From Ascoidea rubescens DSM 1968 (Eukaryota > Ascomycota > Saccharomycetes > Ascoideales > Ascoideaceae), in assembly GCF_001661345.1 (NCBI RefSeq), contig NW_017962918.1:62001-126000 (forward strand): a stretch of 64,000 nt of DNA. Reading direction: 5' to 3'. The notes below the pieces were generated by a model, which ran no database searches, was not told the DNA's origin, and was given only the letters and a program-made list of their open reading frames with translations. Shown here in pieces: positions 60,401-64,000 of the stretch. Both the position numbers and the translations under genes were made by a program. How positions within the stretch are numbered: position 1 is the first letter of the stretch; every line of letters begins with the position of its first letter.

Positions 60401-62081
60401 GGGTAACAATGCTATTTTTATTGCAAGCTGGTACATTTATAGCTTTGTATTTTTCAAGAATAGTGTTTTTGTAATATTTTAAATGAGAACTATGAAAGTT
60501 TATGGATTCTGAAAATATCAAAAAATCATCATTAGCAGTAAAAGTGCTCTCAAGTCTAAAACTATCTTGTTCAATGATATCTTTCTTTTGCTTGTGGCTT
60601 TGGGAAAATTGTTTTGAGCAATTAGTAACGAATAAAATGGAGTTTATCAAATCTTGAGTAAACACGTCTGGAAAATCTTTAAATTTGTAATCAAGGTTAA
60701 TCGATAAAAGAAAATCATTGGTTATGTTAAAAGAAAGTGAATAAGAGTAAAGATTCAATATCACTTTAGACAAGGCTGTTTGTAGATAGGAAAAATTGAA
60801 AAAGCCAGATTTCTTTTTAGATTCAATAGCTGATTCTAAAAAAGATTTGTGAGTTTCCGTCTTCAATTTGGATTGATTAAATTGATTATGAATTATTTTA
60901 TTTCTTGGTTGATTAAAAAAAATGGAACTTTTTTGAGATTTTTTCAAATTGATGAAATTTTGGTTAAAATTTTTAAGAAAAGCTATAAACTGAGTTATTA
61001 AATTTAAAGAGTTTTTGTATGATTTTAAAAACAAAATTGAATTATAATTCAAACTTAAAAAATTTTCAATGGAATTTAATAGATGATACGATTGAAAGAT
61101 ATCAACAAATTTAAGAATTTTTAAATTGTTGGGATAATTGTAATTAGAATGAAGAGTTAGTAAGGGAGTAATATTGAAAATAAAAATGTTGGAAGAAATT
61201 TTTAGCAATAAGTTGATATAAAACAAGTTGTTCAAGTTTAAACATTTTATAATTTTACCACTGGTTAGGATAGCAAATGCATGAGTAGATGTAGAGATTT
61301 TTTGAAACTTGAGTATCAAACTTTGATTAATGTTGGTGTTTTTGTTATTGGTGTTGTTGATCGATAGTTGAAAGAGGTAATTTAGTAAAAAATCCCTTAT
61401 TTCTTGTTTGGTTTCAGTTGAATGCAAAGAAAGTTTCTCAACTAACGTTATAATACAAATGTTCAAATTCTGTTTCAACGATAGTATGCCAGCTATCGAG
61501 TTGTTGGTGTTGTTGGTATCATTGGTATCATTGGTATAGTTGGGTTGAATTGGATCAAATTTTAAGATAAATTTATAAAATTGGAGCAAATATAAAATAA
61601 TGATTTGGTAATTTTTAGTGAAGTTGATATTCAAGGGAGTCAAGCTAGAATCTAATAACAGTTGGAGCCTGTCATTGTTAAACTGGTTGCTATCGCTTGA
61701 ATTGTTCAATTGACTTCCCAATTGATTGAAATTATTCAAATCAGCAGCTTGAATGTCTTTTGATGACAAACAAAATATCGAGTATATTAGATAGATTGAT
61801 TTTTGCAAAACGAGTAAATCGTTGCTGTCTTGAGCTCGCGTAAGGAAAGTTTTCTTCAACAAGTTTTTGAACACAAACTTCGACAAATGCTTTAGCAATT
61901 CTATTATCTCATTGTTGGAGCTCAAATGGAGACGCAAGTTTTGGTTGTTGATATCTAGCTCCGAGGTAATGGATAGGTTTAAAAACGCATCCAAAATATC
62001 AACATTATTTGGGTTGTTAATGCTGCCATGTTGGTCATTGGTGCAATTAGCACAATCTACCAAATCAAACCCTCTCTTCAT
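54408..62081 (-). CDS. MEC1: ATR-type checkpoint kinase Mec1
   Basis: 2,557 residues, PI3K-related protein kinase (S. cerevisiae Mec1 is 2,368). Nuclear sensor kinase for replication stress and DNA damage, partner Ddc2/ATRIP. The long N-terminal part is helical repeat, then a FAT region. The kinase domain is in the last about 350 residues: HYYLMCKPNDDLRKDAKVME (with the catalytic lysine), GFIIGLGDRHGENILID (catalytic loop, about 2405-2413), HVDFDCIFDKGETL (Mg-binding DFD, about 2425) and PERVPFRLTNNLVDGM. The PERVPFRLT and FDKG wording is ATR-type; Tel1/ATM would read PELVPFRLT and FDQG. The FATC end CQMYFGWLPFI is also Mec1-like. ATG at 62079-62081. An intact 7.7-kb frame. Confidence 0.97.
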   Translation of the reverse strand: MKRGFDLVDCANCTNDQHGSINNPNNVDILDAFLNLSITSELDINNQNLRLHLSSNNEIIELLKHLSKFVFKNLLKKTFLTRAQDSNDLLVLQKSIYLIYSIFCLSSKDIQAADLNNFNQLGSQLNNSSDSNQFNNDRLQLLLDSSLTPLNINFTKNYQIIILYLLQFYKFILKFDPIQPNYTNDTNDTNNTNNSIAGILSLKQNLNICIITLVEKLSLHSTETKQEIRDFLLNYLFQLSINNTNNKNTNINQSLILKFQKISTSTHAFAILTSGKIIKCLNLNNLFYINLLLKISSNIFIFNITPLLTLHSNYNYPNNLKILKFVDIFQSYHLLNSIENFLSLNYNSILFLKSYKNSLNLITQFIAFLKNFNQNFINLKKSQKSSIFFNQPRNKIIHNQFNQSKLKTETHKSFLESAIESKKKSGFFNFSYLQTALSKVILNLYSYSLSFNITNDFLLSINLDYKFKDFPDVFTQDLINSILFVTNCSKQFSQSHKQKKDIIEQDSFRLESTFTANDDFLIFSESINFHSSHLKYYKNTILEKYKAINVPACNKNSIVTHKIKELNKVLQFDNNDTNLNKYISSLYRFIAQILERDDNITNFSDFQIFLLVKVITEILFLSFQYYDPSCSLCISCSHNEVLNVDDKHYLDLGIFNKTMLIITLIISKINDSTSSIIILAILISLKKIGSQIPIIDLQDMSRNNHLISFVFSSGTSIFREVRLLSSLLIPLLIFQTNSLVDNDILKTVYHKLDESYSFRNFANRVESLLINEPSKNLYLSETILVGWAALAQNLNYKIFSHILPKFLEIMDCNNSFHVSLTFHLIKVMAKFNKITVWDMFMPHFPNISKNLIIKMKSNRLFANDICELLGCSETKIVFEAANYAIPLLIQHYENDYIMYIAELTGISKYKLVNQKSTKILGYLFATTPLFEGKVDINKIKMIMANCLLDFDSPEYKKKKMELIWEILMHHDGKPSSLPHILSSLVFIAKHFFSNCEKNRTDEAILKDCFDNYILGIVRNFSDIFIPKQGFRPFCEKQKSLLAIQALIIIAVPSIVATLPQICTSLQLSIEDPLLVFDTLQTWKILVEKLENVHLVSFLDLVVSIIIQRWRLFDQSSKKIGTDILHTIFSNSELMKGDSYYHYYLSLADQEDLLSIYLNTKRNLISVQNDSSFSNLLSDISRRCLNDNKYVVKQSLKDLSKYLDSYVENLYTKIEDEETIKESVIKLINILLETGFKFKLTDFSITRDCVKCLGTLGKIAYSKLTSTNASENKSLLVLHNFDDKKESIIFLIRFIDKFLVKSFWASTNPSKQLLLAYSMQEYLKFCGLSSPNEFLFLKSPSNNLEHTVSPESILWNKFSDVSKSTLIPLISSKYVITPKIYQSLKYPIFDVLKKHEVWLREFTFHLCDECTGKYSKFIFQIGSRIIKDQNLEISQFILPYIALNVLTTGSEETKNNIKTEILSILKIDAKTYLDQETNQNIKQCYQTVFSILDYFKYWLISRQRLFSSVQSQSFKDSEEMKIVSLLLNEIPEELIADRAYQCCLYERAILYLEQLHRTSKLNNSTEVDSIYSSLQQMYANINDSDALTGILKHISTNNLNDKILQLQYNDNWKMSLDCFEGLDNTGIIETKSLYSFLETHNLSDELLSKLGGLVKAKNHLSGIESGTISLGLSSYCLQGSISDLKRWVLISEIQIPLNKADSLVDLNIAKSLLYFNKNNNTQITNEVDEGFKAIGKYMNKSLNSPATMNLLKKLHLLEDINIIAKATRSKDELNKGLKRLNMRYRVCENKFDTRWNFLRLRKSLESMRGDIFKNDISKLWIQCSELSREHHRVDLASKSIAHVLSSEDKDGVIEYSRVLWELGDQSKALKLLQNLLNEYDNNGLEGNVNLNKFVSSENGVSSKENDQPDTTDKDNNHALKNCDDEYNFERAKIVLQHAKWLDISGEQSSLFVINSYKKAIEYTNKKWEKAFFYLGKYYSKLLDSESKNKNTSILFHVGRYELHIVNNYLKAVELGTENLNEILPKILTIWFDFENSGSNLYSNNKIINKRKQVYKELQQLIDQTFSRIPIFVLYVIFSQLISKICHENSKTCDIIISNIIKITNEYPKHALWSIFSILNSNDKNRKNKATLILKKLLSMGKINELISKAKILIDGFFIIKSFDLNHKSKKRLSKKHVYSLKEDFNFDHSILPIEIVLPIEKNFEIKALPTDRKLFEGYTPFPEESCVSFQKFEDKVEILFSLQKPRKIKILGSDGKHYYLMCKPNDDLRKDAKVMEFTTLIDQLLKKNFEAIERELSIKRYAVIPLSEEYGIIEFVSNQLTIRSVLFEKYNKLNKYIVPKKIEEHFNKGLSLSKKLKNFERYLNKFQPVLYLWFLERFSNPLDWYNSRNKFSRSCGVMSIIGFIIGLGDRHGENILIDSMDGGLLHVDFDCIFDKGETLAVPERVPFRLTNNLVDGMSKIYGYDGTFLKSCEVVLKVIRRNESGLINILESLIYDSIMEFQSKEKREIYLNKIRKKISGIFENEGLPLNVKGEVKYLCEQATDAKNLCQMYFGWLPFI

Positions 62082-62575
62082 GTTGCTTCATCTGTCGCTG
62101 AGTCGCCACCTCTGGAAAAGTCAGTGATAAGGTTCCAGAATCAGAAACAGCCGACTTTTCAGGATGCGGCGTATTTTCTATCCCGACGCCAAACAGAAGG
62201 ACATAATATTCAATGACTTTACGGTTACCGACGGTATTTCGCAATTGAGTCCGGTAACGTTCGTAGTTCGGACGCAGGTATGACGGTACTAAGCGGATCT
62301 TTCTGGGCCTTGCCACGGAGACTGCGCGGCGCATGCGGTTTGTGTGGTGCGGATCGCTGATTTTGTCCGGAGATAATTGCGTTGCTCAGAAAACACCAAA
62401 CTTTTCAATCTAAAAATTTCTCTATTTTCGTATTTTTGATTATTTTTTTTTAACCCAAAGCAGGATTGGTATATATATATAACATAACATATTCAGTTGG
62501 CACCTTTAAATAGTAGCTCATTGATCGAATTTCTCATCTACTTCAGAGTTTTTACAAATCACTCTGGTTAATGAA
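62082..62575. promoter_or_regulatory. Divergent promoter of MEC1 and the Asn/Asp-rich protein gene
   Basis: 494 bp. The MEC1-proximal part is G+C- and CpG-rich (62281-62340 has 37 G/C of 60). The right part (about 62400-62500) is AT-rich with a TATATATA-type element near 62472-62480, about 100 bp before the 62576 start. A short frame at 62571-62591 overlaps the main start codon. Confidence 0.5.
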
Positions 62576-63176
62576 ATGTCTGTTGAAATAGAAGCTGATA
62601 TTGTCCAGCATCCAAACAACAGTACATCCAATCAGCCTTTTATTGAAAATTTCAACAGCGAATTCAATAAAATATCTGATTTGATACAATTAAAAGACAC
62701 TACTGAATTACATGAGACTGAAGGCCATCAAGGAATTATAGACACCATTCATCACGATAAAATTCTTAACGATAACAGCATCCATGAAAGCAATACAGAT
62801 CATCATTTTGATATATCTTCTCAAAATAACCCTAAAAATGAAAATGCTAACAGTATAAGTATAATTAGTAATAACAATACCAATATGAACACAAATCAAA
62901 TTAACGATTTTGAGTCGTCTTTCAATAAAAACATGAATGGCATTGCTAACCAGCATAATTTTCAGTTCGAGATAGACAGGCTATTGAATGACGATAGTGA
63001 TAATGACAACTATAACGACAACTTTAACTACAACGATAATAACAATGATAACGAGGCCAAAATAGCTGAGCATCAGAATAGCACAAAAACCGATTATAGC
63101 AAAAGTGATAAAAATCACAACCCTGAAAATCCTAAATCAGATCCTTACTCAAAGTCTTTTAATGATAATGATAATG

Positions 63177-63208
<32 letters not shown>

Positions 63209-64000
63209 GATAATAATATTATTACCAGTCCAAATACCACTAACCGAAAATTTGAAACCATTCAAATAAATAATAAAAAAAATAATATCATGCATAATCT
63301 GCCAAAAGCATTTGTTTCTAGAAACCAATTTCAAAATAAACTCAGTGATTTAACTACTAATGTGGTTGAATTACAAAATAATTGTGAAGCACAAAATAAT
63401 AATGATAAGTTAAATGATTCCTTAGTAAACAACACTGACGATTTGGATAATATCGCCAAACAAATTACCGGTGAAATTAATGAGGATTCAGAAGAAAAAC
63501 TGTCAATATTAAAATCTGAAAACATTTCTTTTGACAATACTCACATAAATCAACTCAGCAAATCAGCCAGTATTTCTTCTAATCTAGGTGACTTGGCTGA
63601 TGATCAAAATTCAACTAAACCAGCAAAGAAAAGAAAAAGAATCAGAAGATCTGTTTTTGCCAAAAGAAAGAAACCAAATGTAAAGCAAATCTTAATCAAT
63701 GCTGTTGATAATAACAATACACCTCAAATTGACGAACCAAAAATAGAATCTTCAATCATGCCAAAAAAGACAACTGAGAAAAAGAAAACAAAAAGCATGA
63801 GAAAAGAATTACAAGGCCTACTTGAGGGAGCATATCTTTTAGGTTTTATAAATAAAGATAACATCAATAGGTCGTTTATAAGAGGAGAAGTTGATAAAAA
63901 GAAACCAGAAAGGTACGTTGATAAGGATGCTGGACCCATTAAACCAAAGAGAACGCAGACAACATCCAAAACTGAATCGACTGTTTCTTCTACTTCAACT
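62576..64000 (+). CDS. Asn/Asp-rich protein with basic nuclear-type segment, cut by the window end
   Basis: An open frame of 475 codons from ATG 62576 to the window end without a stop. The first about 330 residues are acidic and Asn/Asp-rich, with an Asn-Asp dipeptide tract (about 63161-63202). A strongly basic segment AKKRKRIRRSVFAKRKKP (about residues 350-367) looks like a nuclear localisation or DNA-binding patch, followed by a potentially folded helix (MRKELQGLLEGAYLLGF, about 405-421) and again a basic Lys/Pro-rich stretch. I do not recognise the family; a chromatin or nuclear role is only inferred from composition. It is divergent from MEC1. Confidence 0.75.

Noticed and set aside
1-64000. 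CRISPR arrays, rRNA genes, LTR elements, spliceosomal introns
   Set aside because: No spaced direct-repeat arrays, rRNA cores or paired long terminal repeats were seen. No gene model needed an intron, and no convincing donor plus branch-point pair was noticed.

Overview
The window comes from the nuclear genome of an AT-rich ascomycete budding yeast (Saccharomycotina). The orthologues I recognise are yeast-type: SRP21, ERC1-like MATE transporters, AAT2, SAF1, GLN1, LTN1/RKR1, GNT1, BDH1, GOR1 and MEC1. Genes are uninterrupted by visible introns, proteins carry many Asn-rich low-complexity tracts, and nine intron-free tRNA genes are scattered between them. In six genes that I scanned by eye (about 2,845 codons) the codon CTG occurs in frame only three times. 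That fits a lineage where CUG is reassigned or nearly unused, but I cannot name the species or the CUG meaning.

Layout. 1-2.4 kb: end of an unidentified gene, SRP21, three tRNAs and a LINE tail. 2.4-13.2 kb: a MAL-activator-like Zn2Cys6 factor, then three MATE transporters on the minus strand, with tRNAs and one small unknown gene between them. 13.2-21.4 kb: gene-poor and repeat-rich, with one Ser/Asn-rich protein of unknown role. 21.4-31 kb: AAT2, a broken F-box/LRR gene, SAF1 and an OCRL-type inositol 5-phosphatase. 32-40 kb: GLN1 and LTN1. 40-43.2 kb: a second broken LRR gene, a second LINE tail, tRNA-Leu and tRNA-Val. 43.4-52.3 kb: a fasciclin-domain membrane protein, GNT1, BDH1 and GOR1. 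52.9-64 kb: a third broken F-box/LRR gene, MEC1 and the start of an Asn/Asp-rich nuclear-looking protein cut by the window edge.

Most unusual points. Both LINE tails are cut at their 5' side and begin 64 and 91 bp upstream of a tRNA gene, pointing away from it, which suggests tRNA-directed LINE insertion. Three dispersed copies of one F-box/LRR family are all broken while their neighbours are intact. GC- and CpG-rich islands sit at gene 5' ends in an otherwise AT-rich genome and are absent between convergent genes. The outer MATE paralogues share a near-identical block that looks like a gene-conversion tract.

The genes do not form one pathway. Local themes are export (MATE array next to a zinc-cluster regulator), nitrogen and amino acid metabolism (AAT2, GLN1), ubiquitin-linked quality control (SAF1, LTN1, F-box pseudogenes) and small-molecule redox (BDH1 and GOR1, sharing a divergent promoter).
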